This document shows positions 1 through 8,588 of a DNA stretch of 64,000 bases, piece by piece. The notes under the pieces are model-generated. The model saw only the letters and a program-made list of their open reading frames with translations. It was not told the DNA's origin and searched no databases. The DNA is taken from assembly GCF_050433125.1 (NCBI RefSeq), contig NZ_JBNPXV010000001.1:434001-498000 (forward strand), in the 5' to 3' direction. Source of the stretch: Roseimarinus sediminis (GTDB lineage: Bacteria > Bacteroidota > Bacteroidia > Bacteroidales > Prolixibacteraceae). The first letter of the stretch is position 1. Each line of letters opens with the position of its first letter. Both the position numbers and the translations under genes were made by a program.

Positions 1-558
1 TTCGGTCATCATCCCAACTTGGGTTATTACTCTTCGGGGCACCATCATGGCAGCACCATGTATGGCATAAGTTTCTTTTGTTTCGTTATATTGCCCAATG
101 TCTTTTTGACGGTAACCAACCAAATTTTGCCTCATTGTGTAAGGGTTCATTGGATAGTACCCGGCATATTGAATGGTATCGGGTCTATGATAGAATAAGA
201 TTTTGGGGCTTACCATTCCAATAGTCCGATCGTTTTCTAGCAGTTTCACCATTGGTTCCAAAAACCCCCTTTCCACCTCAGTATCGTTGTTGATAAAAAG
301 CAGGTAATCGCCCTTTGATACCCTTACTCCCAAATTATTGCCTCCTGCAAAACCAATATTCTTTTCACTCTTAATCAACATAATATCGGGGTGTTCGGTC
401 TTTAGGATATCAGGCTTATCGTTGGGTGAGGCATTGTCAACTACAATGATTTCGATATTTGGATAAGTAATATTGCGCAAAGAATTGAGCAATTCGAGCG
501 TTATTTTGCTTTGATTGTAATTGATTGTTACGATTGAAACCAATGGCATACTCTCCAT
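1..558 (-). CDS. Glycosyltransferase family 2 (partial, C terminus outside window)
   Basis: The reading frame is open from an ATG at 558 to the window edge and gives 186 residues. It begins with a typical GT-A fold: SIVTINYNQ, then VVDNASPND at the nucleotide-binding edge, then the DxD-like FINNDTEV, then GAAMMVPRRV, which resembles the acceptor-site segment of rhamnosyl- and other GT2 transferases. The family moves sugars from nucleotide donors to lipid-linked glycans on the cytoplasmic face of the membrane. The start lies 3 nt after the stop of the upstream ligase gene, so it belongs to the same operon. The sugar specificity cannot be read from the sequence. Confidence 0.9.
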   Translation of the reverse strand, partial: MESMPLVSIVTINYNQSKITLELLNSLRNITYPNIEIIVVDNASPNDKPDILKTEHPDIMLIKSEKNIGFAGGNNLGVRVSKGDYLLFINNDTEVERGFLEPMVKLLENDRTIGMVSPKILFYHRPDTIQYAGYYPMNPYTMRQNLVGYRQKDIGQYNETKETYAIHGAAMMVPRRVITQVGMMTE

Positions 559-561
559 AAT

Positions 562-2052
562 TCAACTTTTTAATTGTTTTTCAAAACCTTGCGCCAACTC
601 TTTTTCTTTGATTGCCTCGTTGTCGAATTTGCGGGCCAGAAAGAGAAAACCGATGCTCGAATAAATTAAAATTCCGGTTGGCATTTGGCCTAAAATACCG
701 TTTCCATACGATGCAACCATGATCCCAAACATACCACAAACCAAAGCGCTCATTTGAGCCCTGACCCAATCGTCGCGTATTTTAAACATGATAATATACG
801 AAGATTTTATTACAATATAAAAAAGGATAAACAGGTGAAGAGCAAGCCCTACAATTCCTTGTTCGGCCCAAATGGCAACATACCAGCTATCGGTTGGGGT
901 ATTGGCCAAAAATGTGTTTGGACTAAAACGCTGCCCCCAGTTACCAGCCGAACCTATACCTCCCCCAAACGGGCGGGTAGCCATGTACGCTTTAAGTTTT
1001 CGTTGGTTTTCGAGACGTACTTGCAACGAGGCATCGTTGGGGTCGAAAGCCGTACGCATACGGTTTATGGTATAGTTGCCACTTCCAATGGTAGTAAATT
1101 TGAAAAAACCAAAAACAGCTATTCCGATAATTGCACCAATAATTAGTACTTTAATATTTTTACGAAGCAACACATACAGTGCAAAGCCCATAAAAGGAAC
1201 AGCAATAGCACCACGTGTGCCCGAAATCATCATTCCATATAAGCCTAAAAAAGATACAATTGCAAAAATGATTTTTAATCGTATTGATTTTTTTTGATTC
1301 AGAGCAAGAATACCAAACACTACACCTGCATGACCTTGAGCTGCACCAAATTGACCAGCATCGGAAAAAAAGGAGAATACACGAAGTTTACCAAATAAGA
1401 TATGGGTTAACTCTCCGCCACCATCGAGCCAAGCTTGTTCCCAAGGATCGGGACCAATAATTTTTTGTTGAATTCCTTTAAGGGTTGCCAAAACCGATAA
1501 CACTGCCCATATCTTCAGAAGTAAACTTAAATCTGTTCGTTTATCAAAAATGATAGAAATGATTGGTATAGTAAACAACATATAAAGTGAAACACCACGC
1601 ATAGCATAGAACCAAGCAGCCCTACTAACTGCCTCGGGATTTATGAGCTGGAAAAGAGAATACCCAAACCAAATGACAGCCAACAAAACAGCATCATTCT
1701 TCGCATTTTCCCAAGGAATTTTTCTGAAAAATGAGATAAAAAAAAGTGATAAATATATAAGAACAAAGTGGGCATCGATAACCAATCCTAAAGGCAAGCC
1801 TTTAATGTAACGCATTGAACCTAATATGATAAAATTCAGAACATACGTACCAATTAAACCAACTCGTGGTACCATAAAAATTGAGAATATATATGTTAGG
1901 GCAAAAGGCAACATGATTATCCCTACCCCGGCAGTTAATCCCCCTTTGGCAACCATATAAGCAATCAAACCTAATATACATAATAAAACCAGCATATATA
2001 TGGGCTTTTTCAACAAACTACTTCCATATGTATTTTGGAATGAACCTTCCAT
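562..2052 (-). CDS. O-antigen ligase/polymerase family membrane protein (WaaL/Wzy-like)
   Basis: This is a 496-residue polytopic membrane protein with about a dozen hydrophobic segments. A larger hydrophilic loop at about residues 330-380 contains RLENQRKLKAYMATRPFGGG and GSAGNWG, the region where Wzy_C/O-antigen ligase proteins keep their functional arginine and the loop before the last helices. Such proteins polymerise repeat units or ligate finished glycan to lipid A or another acceptor at the periplasmic face. The gene sits 3 nt after the flippase gene and 3 nt before a glycosyltransferase gene, so the three are probably cotranslated. Ligase and polymerase cannot be told apart from sequence alone. 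Confidence 0.85.
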   Translation of the reverse strand: MEGSFQNTYGSSLLKKPIYMLVLLCILGLIAYMVAKGGLTAGVGIIMLPFALTYIFSIFMVPRVGLIGTYVLNFIILGSMRYIKGLPLGLVIDAHFVLIYLSLFFISFFRKIPWENAKNDAVLLAVIWFGYSLFQLINPEAVSRAAWFYAMRGVSLYMLFTIPIISIIFDKRTDLSLLLKIWAVLSVLATLKGIQQKIIGPDPWEQAWLDGGGELTHILFGKLRVFSFFSDAGQFGAAQGHAGVVFGILALNQKKSIRLKIIFAIVSFLGLYGMMISGTRGAIAVPFMGFALYVLLRKNIKVLIIGAIIGIAVFGFFKFTTIGSGNYTINRMRTAFDPNDASLQVRLENQRKLKAYMATRPFGGGIGSAGNWGQRFSPNTFLANTPTDSWYVAIWAEQGIVGLALHLFILFYIVIKSSYIIMFKIRDDWVRAQMSALVCGMFGIMVASYGNGILGQMPTGILIYSSIGFLFLARKFDNEAIKEKELAQGFEKQLKS

Positions 2053-2055
2053 AAG

Positions 2056-3396
2056 TTAAATGTGATTTCTGAGGTTTCTGAAAAACACTAAACCTTCGGA
2101 TACTAAACCCCTTAAGCTCAGTGTCATTTCGCGGCTCAAATAATAATAACCTAACACAATGCCAATTAAAGTGAACAAAACAGTTACGATGGCAACAGCT
2201 TCGATAGATTGAAATACAAAAACGGCAATAAAATCGCCCACAATATTTGCACCTGCCATTATCATTACCTTATTGAAATTAAACCGTGGTTTATTGATAC
2301 TATCGAGCGCGACGCCTGTAAACCGATCGATGGGCAAAAGAATTGAATAGATGGCAAAAATACGGAATACCATTGCTATCATGGGAAGTGATTCTTTATA
2401 TTCGCTACCACCTAGGAATAGCACCAAGGGTTCGGCCAATATAAAGCAAAGTATTGCAACAGGAATAAAAAGGAGCGTAACTACACTGCTGTATCCATAA
2501 AAAATCTTTTTTAGCCCTTCAATATCTCCATCGTGGCTTTTTTTCGACATTTTAGGATAGGCAGTTATCGAAAAGCTTCGTAAAGGTATGCCCAAAAGGT
2601 CGGTCAGTTTCAGTGGTATTGCATATTGAGCAATGCCTACTGAACCTAGAATCGGACTGAGACCTATAATGATGGTATCGGCACTCCGCAACAAGCTACT
2701 TCCAATTAAGGTACCCATTGAGTAACGACCAAAGTTTAATATCTCGCGTGTTGTTTCTTTCGTTGCTTCTTTAAGTTGTGCAAAACCATCCCATCGTTTT
2801 ATAAATACCAATAAGCTTGGCAAAAGGTTTGAAATGAGATTGGCAATAACAATTTCGAATAAGCCCCAATGCAACCACAGGTAGTTCACCAAAAGAAAAA
2901 CCACGAAACTGCCAATATTAAGTAACCTGATGTACAGGATGAGTTTAAAACGTTGCTCGGCCTGAAAAAGCGAAACCGAGTTGTTCCAAGATAAATTGAG
3001 CAAAGCCAAGATGGGATACCATTGCAAGAAGAGCAAATAGCCATTGTTTATATTGAACTCAAAAGCATTAACAATAACCAAGCCTGTCCAACAAAACAAA
3101 GTCATGGCCCCAACCAACCAAAGGCCAATTTTGTAGCTTGCGCCCATATACGACCTGTTTTTTTCGATATTGCCACCCGAAGCAAAACGCACCAATGCAT
3201 TGCTGGTAAGGCCAAACCTAAGCATATCGAAAAACGTAGCGATTGTTACATACAGTACCCAATTACCAAAAAATGCTTTTTCGAGGCTTCGTGTAAGAAT
3301 CATAAAACTGATCAAACCCAATGAAGCCGCAATTAGGCTAGTGCTTAGCGACAGAAAATTCTTCTCCCTAATAATTTTATATATCTTGTTCTTCAT
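2056..3396 (-). CDS. Polysaccharide flippase, MATE/Wzx-like (oligosaccharide flippase family)
   Basis: This 446-residue protein has 12-14 predicted membrane spans and almost no soluble domains. The N-terminal stretch (SLSTSLIAASLGLISFMILT, then RSLEKAFFGNWVLY) is the classic start of Polysacc_synt/Wzx proteins: two helices, then a glycine- and phenylalanine-rich G..G.. loop. The family flips undecaprenyl-pyrophosphate-linked oligosaccharide across the inner membrane. The gene lies 14 nt after the Wzz-SPOR gene and 3 nt before the ligase gene, consistent with a Wzx/Wzy-dependent export pathway. The substrate is unknown. Confidence 0.87.
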   Translation of the reverse strand: MKNKIYKIIREKNFLSLSTSLIAASLGLISFMILTRSLEKAFFGNWVLYVTIATFFDMLRFGLTSNALVRFASGGNIEKNRSYMGASYKIGLWLVGAMTLFCWTGLVIVNAFEFNINNGYLLFLQWYPILALLNLSWNNSVSLFQAEQRFKLILYIRLLNIGSFVVFLLVNYLWLHWGLFEIVIANLISNLLPSLLVFIKRWDGFAQLKEATKETTREILNFGRYSMGTLIGSSLLRSADTIIIGLSPILGSVGIAQYAIPLKLTDLLGIPLRSFSITAYPKMSKKSHDGDIEGLKKIFYGYSSVVTLLFIPVAILCFILAEPLVLFLGGSEYKESLPMIAMVFRIFAIYSILLPIDRFTGVALDSINKPRFNFNKVMIMAGANIVGDFIAVFVFQSIEAVAIVTVLFTLIGIVLGYYYLSREMTLSLRGLVSEGLVFFRNLRNHI

Positions 3397-3410
3397 TCTT
3401 AGCTAAGCAT

Positions 3411-6152
3411 TTATTCAGGTGTTTCGGTGGTCAATACAATTGATGCATTGGCGTTGGGTACAAAATCGTTCACTTCTTTGCGCATTTTTTCAGCCTCATT
3501 GCGTGTGTTGTACGAACCAACAACAACTCGGAACAAGCCACCGTTCAATTCAACAATATTGGGTTCGAAACCAAACTGTTTGTGTAAATAATAGCATTGC
3601 CGTGCATTTTCTTTACTTCGGAAAACACCTACAACAACCTGATGTTGAACCACACCTTGTGTTTGTTCCAATTGCCTAATTGGCTGTTCAACCTGAGGTT
3701 CCATTTCTTGAATGGGCTGCCCAACTAATGTATCGTTATTATCAATTGTTTGAGGGAAACCTTCAAACATTTTTATCTCCATTTGCTTTGCTTTTTGGGT
3801 TTTGTATTTTGGATAAACTACAAAGTAACCAACACCTGCAATAAGCAACAATGCAAAAGCTAATACAATCCATTTAATTGAAAATGAATTCCGACTTTGG
3901 TTTTCAGTATCTTTCGATGTTTCGTAACGCGACCCTAAATTTTTTCTGGAGAAGAATTGAAGCCTGAGCACATTTTTTACCAAACGTCGAACAAAAGTAC
4001 GATGCCTGGGCAGATCGCCAATTACCGACTCCATTTCTTCGATAGGCACCCCATTGAGCAACAACTGTGGATTGTTGTTCTTGGTAAATTCAACTATGTC
4101 TTTAATGGCATTCTTATCGGCATTGCTCCATGGACGGTTGGCGCGAGCCACCAAAAATGAATGGTGCGAACTTTTGAATAGCTTTATTGGGTAGGTATTA
4201 TTCAAAATACCTGGAATTTCAACAAATACGTAGTCATAACTCTTCAAATCGACTCCCGACCAATCGGCAACGAGCTCAGTGATGGAGGATACCCTGTGGA
4301 AAGAATGGTCTATGTTATAATAAAGAATATTAGATGATGTTAAAGACTCCTCATCGTCGGTTTTTGGTTTTAGCAACAAAACATTATAACCAAATTGGCT
4401 CAGTTTCTCAACCAGTAATTCACTCAATAACGACTTTCCTTCTCCTGTCAAAACGCTAAAAATAAGATTGATATCTGGCTTAGGTTTTTCGTTTGCTGCT
4501 TCGGTATTTAATATTAAGCGACGCGAAACGATATCGAGCCCCCGGTTTTTCACATATTCAACATCAACACTCTTATTGAGCCCCAAAACTGGGAAAATGG
4601 CGGCCACCTTAAGTCCAATAAAGTTCTCGGCACGAAACGTATTACGGATATTTTGATCGAGAAACTCGAGTGCTATGATTGTAAATGCTGGTATTATGAA
4701 TCCGATCAAAAAGGCCAATACCAGTAATATTTTGCGTTTGCTTGGTTCAGCTACAATTGGGAAAAAAGGTGCAGCAACTATTTTAAGGTTTGAATTTAGT
4801 TCAATATTTTGCTGTTTCAGTTTGGCAAGGTTAAGGCTTTGCAAAAGTGCCAGATACTCCCTTTCGGCTACATCAATTTTTCGCTCGAGCCGTTTCATGG
4901 TAGCTCCTAGTGGGGCATAATCGGAGAATAATTGGCGGAATTCATTTTGCTTCTGGTTCCCAACAATCAGTTTTGCCTTTGCTGTTTCGTGCTCAATCAT
5001 TTTGTTGAGCCATTCGTTCAACACAGCACCAGAAGAAACTCCTTCGGTGGTATTTTCAATATTGTACTTCTGGGTAATGGCGTTGTTTAATGTTTGTTGC
5101 AGTTCAAACGATTGTGTTTGCAGTGCCGACAACTCCGAAATTAAATTATTCTCTTGATCGGCATCCATTCTCTCGGCATTAGATTTTAAGGCAATTTCGA
5201 GGTTAACCTTTGCCAATTGGTTTCGCAAACTGATTATTTCGGTGCTGTTTAATAGTGTTTTTTCATAATCATCCATTTTATTTTCCAAAGCCTTCATGGC
5301 TGAAATGGCTGCTGCATTCTCCATCTGAATTTCCATGTAGGTTAGGTTGGTTTGTTCTCTTTCAGATGCAATGTGCTTTGTTTGTTCATAATAGTTCACA
5401 ATGTTGTTGGTACGATTGAACTGTAGTAGTTCGTTTTCAGCTTGATTTAACCTTTCATTGGCATCGTCAATTTGTAACTGAAAATATTTTACTACGGCAT
5501 CGGACTGATTGACCTTTATGCCCGAATACTCTTCAATAAAAACTTCAATTAATATGTCGAGTGTTTGCTTACAGATGCCGGGATCGTCTGAGGTAAACTG
5601 TATCTCAATTAAATCGCTCGATTGTACCCTGGTAACTCTTATCTTCGATCGAATGCCTTTAGAGCTGTAGTGCCGATGATTGTAATTGATAAATTCGTAA
5701 ATAAAGTTTTCGTGGTCAGTCTCTTTAAATTCCTTTAGATTTTTCAGTGTTTTTTTAAAATCACCCCTAATTACCAATGCCTTTACCTCGGGAGGCACAA
5801 TCTTCATCAGTTCGTAATAGTTTTGTTTTTCGATGATTTCTTTGCGTGGTTGTTCCAGCAAAAGGTGCGATGCCAAAAGTCTTAGGCCAACCTCTTCAAG
5901 CGTGCTCCTTGATGTTATAATGTTAATGAGGTTATCAAAGGCCGTTCGTGTTCCAAAAAGATCCATTTTCGATTCTTCCAAAGAAACAATGGACGAGCCT
6001 GTTGCAATTCCGGTATAAACCGATGCATTGGTTTTATACGATTTGGGCTCATTTTGGGTCATAAAAAACACAATTGCTACAACAATTATTGGCGAAACAA
6101 CCAATAAAACAGCGTGTTTTAATAAAAGCCGTATAAAGTAGATCAAATTCAC
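3411..6152 (-). CDS. Wzz/GumC-type chain-length protein with degenerate BY-kinase-like domain and C-terminal SPOR domain
   Basis: The protein has 913 residues. Domains in order: first membrane span (about 13-31), Wzz periplasmic domain with long coiled coils (about 220-450), second span (about 474-495), a cytoplasmic ATPase-like domain with TGEGKS at 569-574, a third span (about 760-780), and a C-terminal SPOR domain (about 836-907, containing VVVGVF and LFRVVVGSYNTR). The kinase-like part keeps a P-loop, but where Walker A' DxDxR and Walker B DxPP belong it has LLLKPKTDD and FVEIPGI, and it lacks a C-terminal tyrosine cluster. The topology places the SPOR domain in the periplasm. The start is GTG, with GGAG about 10 nt upstream and no better ATG. 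The protein probably sets polymer length. Kinase activity is doubtful, and binding to denuded peptidoglycan glycan is inferred from SPOR. Confidence 0.85.
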   Translation of the reverse strand: MNLIYFIRLLLKHAVLLVVSPIIVVAIVFFMTQNEPKSYKTNASVYTGIATGSSIVSLEESKMDLFGTRTAFDNLINIITSRSTLEEVGLRLLASHLLLEQPRKEIIEKQNYYELMKIVPPEVKALVIRGDFKKTLKNLKEFKETDHENFIYEFINYNHRHYSSKGIRSKIRVTRVQSSDLIEIQFTSDDPGICKQTLDILIEVFIEEYSGIKVNQSDAVVKYFQLQIDDANERLNQAENELLQFNRTNNIVNYYEQTKHIASEREQTNLTYMEIQMENAAAISAMKALENKMDDYEKTLLNSTEIISLRNQLAKVNLEIALKSNAERMDADQENNLISELSALQTQSFELQQTLNNAITQKYNIENTTEGVSSGAVLNEWLNKMIEHETAKAKLIVGNQKQNEFRQLFSDYAPLGATMKRLERKIDVAEREYLALLQSLNLAKLKQQNIELNSNLKIVAAPFFPIVAEPSKRKILLVLAFLIGFIIPAFTIIALEFLDQNIRNTFRAENFIGLKVAAIFPVLGLNKSVDVEYVKNRGLDIVSRRLILNTEAANEKPKPDINLIFSVLTGEGKSLLSELLVEKLSQFGYNVLLLKPKTDDEESLTSSNILYYNIDHSFHRVSSITELVADWSGVDLKSYDYVFVEIPGILNNTYPIKLFKSSHHSFLVARANRPWSNADKNAIKDIVEFTKNNNPQLLLNGVPIEEMESVIGDLPRHRTFVRRLVKNVLRLQFFSRKNLGSRYETSKDTENQSRNSFSIKWIVLAFALLLIAGVGYFVVYPKYKTQKAKQMEIKMFEGFPQTIDNNDTLVGQPIQEMEPQVEQPIRQLEQTQGVVQHQVVVGVFRSKENARQCYYLHKQFGFEPNIVELNGGLFRVVVGSYNTRNEAEKMRKEVNDFVPNANASIVLTTETPE

Positions 6153-6157
6153 AATTA

Positions 6158-6916
6158 CTATTCTCCAATTTTAATTTTCACCCCAACAGTTTCTTCGAGC
6201 AGTTTTAATGCCACAAAATATTCCACTTTTGTGTCTTCCAGATTGGCAGTAGCTCTTGATAGCATGTCGTTCAATCGGGCATACTCATCAACGGTTAATT
6301 TTCCATTCGTAAAATCTTTTTCAGCCCTTATCATTTGTACCCTGTAAACCTCAACCGAATTGTTAAGAATTACAATGTTGCGATATGCTTTCACCAAGTT
6401 ACCATACTGAACAATAACAAGTTGCCGAAGTTCTTTCAACGTTGACTCTTTCTCGAGCAAAACCAGATCGGCTTCTACTGAAGCTAATTTCACCTTACTT
6501 TTATCGGCAATTGAAGACAAAGGAATTTTAAGAAAGATCCCAAGATTGTAACGTGTTTGCTCAGTGGTACTAATTGCCGGATCCTCAACACCCAAATCGC
6601 CCGTAACAATTAGGTTGTCAAAAAGGCCATATTTTGCTCCAGCTTCGAAACCCAAATTACGCATCCACTCCCTTTTTTCCGAATTGACCTTCAATTGGTT
6701 AATCACTAAATTGGCATCGTGGATTTTCAATAACGGAGAGTTTTCTTCAGCTTGTGCTTGCAAAGTAGCTAAAGCCGGCAACCTCTCGGTAATATCTTTG
6801 CCCGAAATAGTATTTGATATCAGCTCATCGTAAGTTTGTCCTCTCACATTTAAGTGAAAAAACAATAATAAAAGGAAGATTACACCTGCTAATACCCTCA
6901 TCATTTTCTTATACAT
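6158..6916 (-). CDS. Short TolC-like outer membrane efflux family protein
   Basis: The product has 252 residues and a signal peptide (MRVLAGVIFLLLLFFHLNVRG). The mature part has a helical repeat as in TolC: residues about 40-90 form an alpha stretch (LATLQAQAEENSPLLKIHDA), then two beta-like strands (EAGAKYGLFDNL; YNLGIFLKIPL), then a long coiled-coil pair. That is about one TolC repeat, half the usual 420-480 residues. A frame reaching to 7066 is open, but it runs deep into the sugar transferase gene. ATG 6916 (or 6904) directly precedes the signal peptide and overlaps the upstream stop by 8 nt. In this operon it could be an export or assembly factor for polysaccharide. No pump subunits are adjacent. 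Confidence 0.75.
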   Translation of the reverse strand: MYKKMMRVLAGVIFLLLLFFHLNVRGQTYDELISNTISGKDITERLPALATLQAQAEENSPLLKIHDANLVINQLKVNSEKREWMRNLGFEAGAKYGLFDNLIVTGDLGVEDPAISTTEQTRYNLGIFLKIPLSSIADKSKVKLASVEADLVLLEKESTLKELRQLVIVQYGNLVKAYRNIVILNNSVEVYRVQMIRAEKDFTNGKLTVDEYARLNDMLSRATANLEDTKVEYFVALKLLEETVGVKIKIGE

Positions 6917-8114
6917 TTTCTTTTTGAAAAACTGCCGGTATGGTACGTAAAATGATCCATATATCTTTCCAGAAGGCATATTTGCTGTTAGCAATTTCAA
7001 CATATTTATTGTCGAGTCCCTTGCGTTCTTCTGGCGACATTTTTGAGCTACGGCCACGTGCCTCAACTTGCCACAAACCTGTTATTCCTGCTGGTCCGTT
7101 AAAACGGCTGGTCCATTCGTCGGTAGTCAGCAATTCAGCTTCGTACAAAGGCAAAGGCCTGTTACCCACAATTGACATATCACCTTTAATTACATTGATC
7201 AACTGTGGGAGTTCATCGATACTTAATTTGCGTATAATATGCCCCACTTTGGTTATGCGTGGGTCGTTATCAAGTTTAATGAACGCTTTTTCCTGCTTGC
7301 TTTTTTGCTTATTCCTGAACGATTTCTCATCAACGGTATCTTCGTCGCTGAATAACAAGGGAGCATCGGCATTGACACTTTGGTTAATATTGATGCTTTC
7401 AGCATCCTCAACAGACTTGTTCTCCGACTGGTATTGATTGAGGTGTTCAAATTCTTTTAATCGCTTATCGGCATCGGGGTACATGGAACGCAGCTTCAAA
7501 AAATTGAATATCTTATAACCAGTACCAACTCTTTTCGATATGTAATACACTTTACCTTTCGACTCGAGCCTAATGGCAATAATAATCAGAAGCAAAAAAG
7601 GCGAAGCCATAAGCAATGCCAAAGAAGCAAAAAAGATATCGAAAGCACGTTTAAAGAAACCTATTTTGTATTCTTGGACCTGAGCAGGTTTATTAAAAGG
7701 CTGAATGGTTTTCACTTTTGGCTTAAACTCTAATAGAAATTTTATCCGATCGATTAATTTCTGTGCGAAAGCTATTTGATCAAGTATATTCGCATCGGGT
7801 GACGGTTTTATGTAATAATCGTCGATACGAGCTTGCATTGCAGCCTTACGGGTATTTTTATCAAACTCATTATCAAGAAGAATAAAAGGTGTTTTTCTTT
7901 CCTTATCGAAGTTTTTTATGAAATCGGGAAAGAAAGACAAACCCTTTTGCCCTTGTAGATCTTGTTCGCAAATCACACCATCAAAACCTGGTAGTGTTTT
8001 CATATGTTTTGTTGCTTCAAAAACATTTTTGCATTGGTTTAACTTAATAAAATCGTTCAAAGTATTAAACCTATCGCTAAAATTTTTATCATTCCCGATA
8101 TAAACTATACGCAT
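6909..8114 (-). CDS. Undecaprenyl-phosphate sugar phosphotransferase with N-terminal pseudo-receiver domain
   Basis: The product has 401 residues. Residues 1-125 fold like a response-regulator receiver (MRIVYIGNDK; FDGVICEQDL; YIKPSP at 101-106), but the phosphoacceptor position appears to be Glu50, so it may be locked or inactive. From about 145 it is a bacterial sugar transferase (WcaJ/WbaP/PglC type): FKRAFDIFFASLALL membrane helix, SKRVG, NFLKLRSM, DELPQLINVIKGDMSIVGNR, then PAGITGLWQVEARGR. An acidic, Ser/Asn-rich linker of about 50 residues (about 225-275) interrupts the catalytic domain. This enzyme starts repeat-unit synthesis by moving a sugar-phosphate to undecaprenyl phosphate. It lies 34 nt after a single-domain receiver gene, and its 3' end overlaps the TolC-like gene. 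Confidence 0.9.
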   Translation of the reverse strand: MRIVYIGNDKNFSDRFNTLNDFIKLNQCKNVFEATKHMKTLPGFDGVICEQDLQGQKGLSFFPDFIKNFDKERKTPFILLDNEFDKNTRKAAMQARIDDYYIKPSPDANILDQIAFAQKLIDRIKFLLEFKPKVKTIQPFNKPAQVQEYKIGFFKRAFDIFFASLALLMASPFLLLIIIAIRLESKGKVYYISKRVGTGYKIFNFLKLRSMYPDADKRLKEFEHLNQYQSENKSVEDAESININQSVNADAPLLFSDEDTVDEKSFRNKQKSKQEKAFIKLDNDPRITKVGHIIRKLSIDELPQLINVIKGDMSIVGNRPLPLYEAELLTTDEWTSRFNGPAGITGLWQVEARGRSSKMSPEERKGLDNKYVEIANSKYAFWKDIWIILRTIPAVFQKENV

Positions 8115-8148
8115 TGCATTCTGGTTTTTTAATTCATGAAAAAGATTT

Positions 8149-8514
8149 TTAACGCCCTAAAACTTTTTCAATCCGAATAAGTAGTTCTTCGGGGTTGAAA
8201 GGTTTCATTATGTAGTCTTCGGCACCTGCTTTGAGGCACAGAATACGGTCGTTACTACTATCTTTACTACTAAGCACAATTATTGGTACATCGGAGAAGT
8301 AGCCGCTATTTTTAACTTTACCAATCAACTCCAGGCCATCCATGTTGGGCATTTGCAAATCGGTAAGAATAAGGTCAGGGATATTGCCTTCCTGTAGCCA
8401 CATAATAGCCTCAATGCCATCAGAACGTACTTCCACTTCATACTTTGAACTAAGAAATCTGGTTAGCAAATCACTTATCGACGATTTGTCGTCAACTATT
8501 AGTATCTTTTTCAT
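8149..8514 (-). CDS. Single-domain response regulator (CheY-like)
   Basis: This is a complete receiver domain of 121 residues with no output domain. The acidic pair D8-D9, phosphoacceptor D52 (LILTDLQMPNMDG), S82/S83 in the switch strand and K104 (YIMKPFNPEE) are all present, so it should be phosphorylated normally. It sits between a hybrid histidine kinase gene (74 nt upstream) and the pseudo-receiver sugar transferase gene. It therefore probably relays the kinase signal to polysaccharide synthesis by protein-protein contact rather than by binding DNA. The target is not known. Confidence 0.93.
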   Translation of the reverse strand: MKKILIVDDKSSISDLLTRFLSSKYEVEVRSDGIEAIMWLQEGNIPDLILTDLQMPNMDGLELIGKVKNSGYFSDVPIIVLSSKDSSNDRILCLKAGAEDYIMKPFNPEELLIRIEKVLGR

Positions 8515-8588
8515 AACTGCTAAGTTTATTTTTCAAATACAAGAGATGTTTCCAATTTAATTACTTTTTTACTGATATTTGATAATTA

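Noticed and set aside
562..1297. Several plus-strand frames opposite the ligase gene
   Set aside because: Shadows of the real gene with no features of their own.
6917..7066. N-terminal extension of the TolC-like protein by 50 residues
   Set aside because: It lies within the sugar transferase coding region and would bury the signal peptide.
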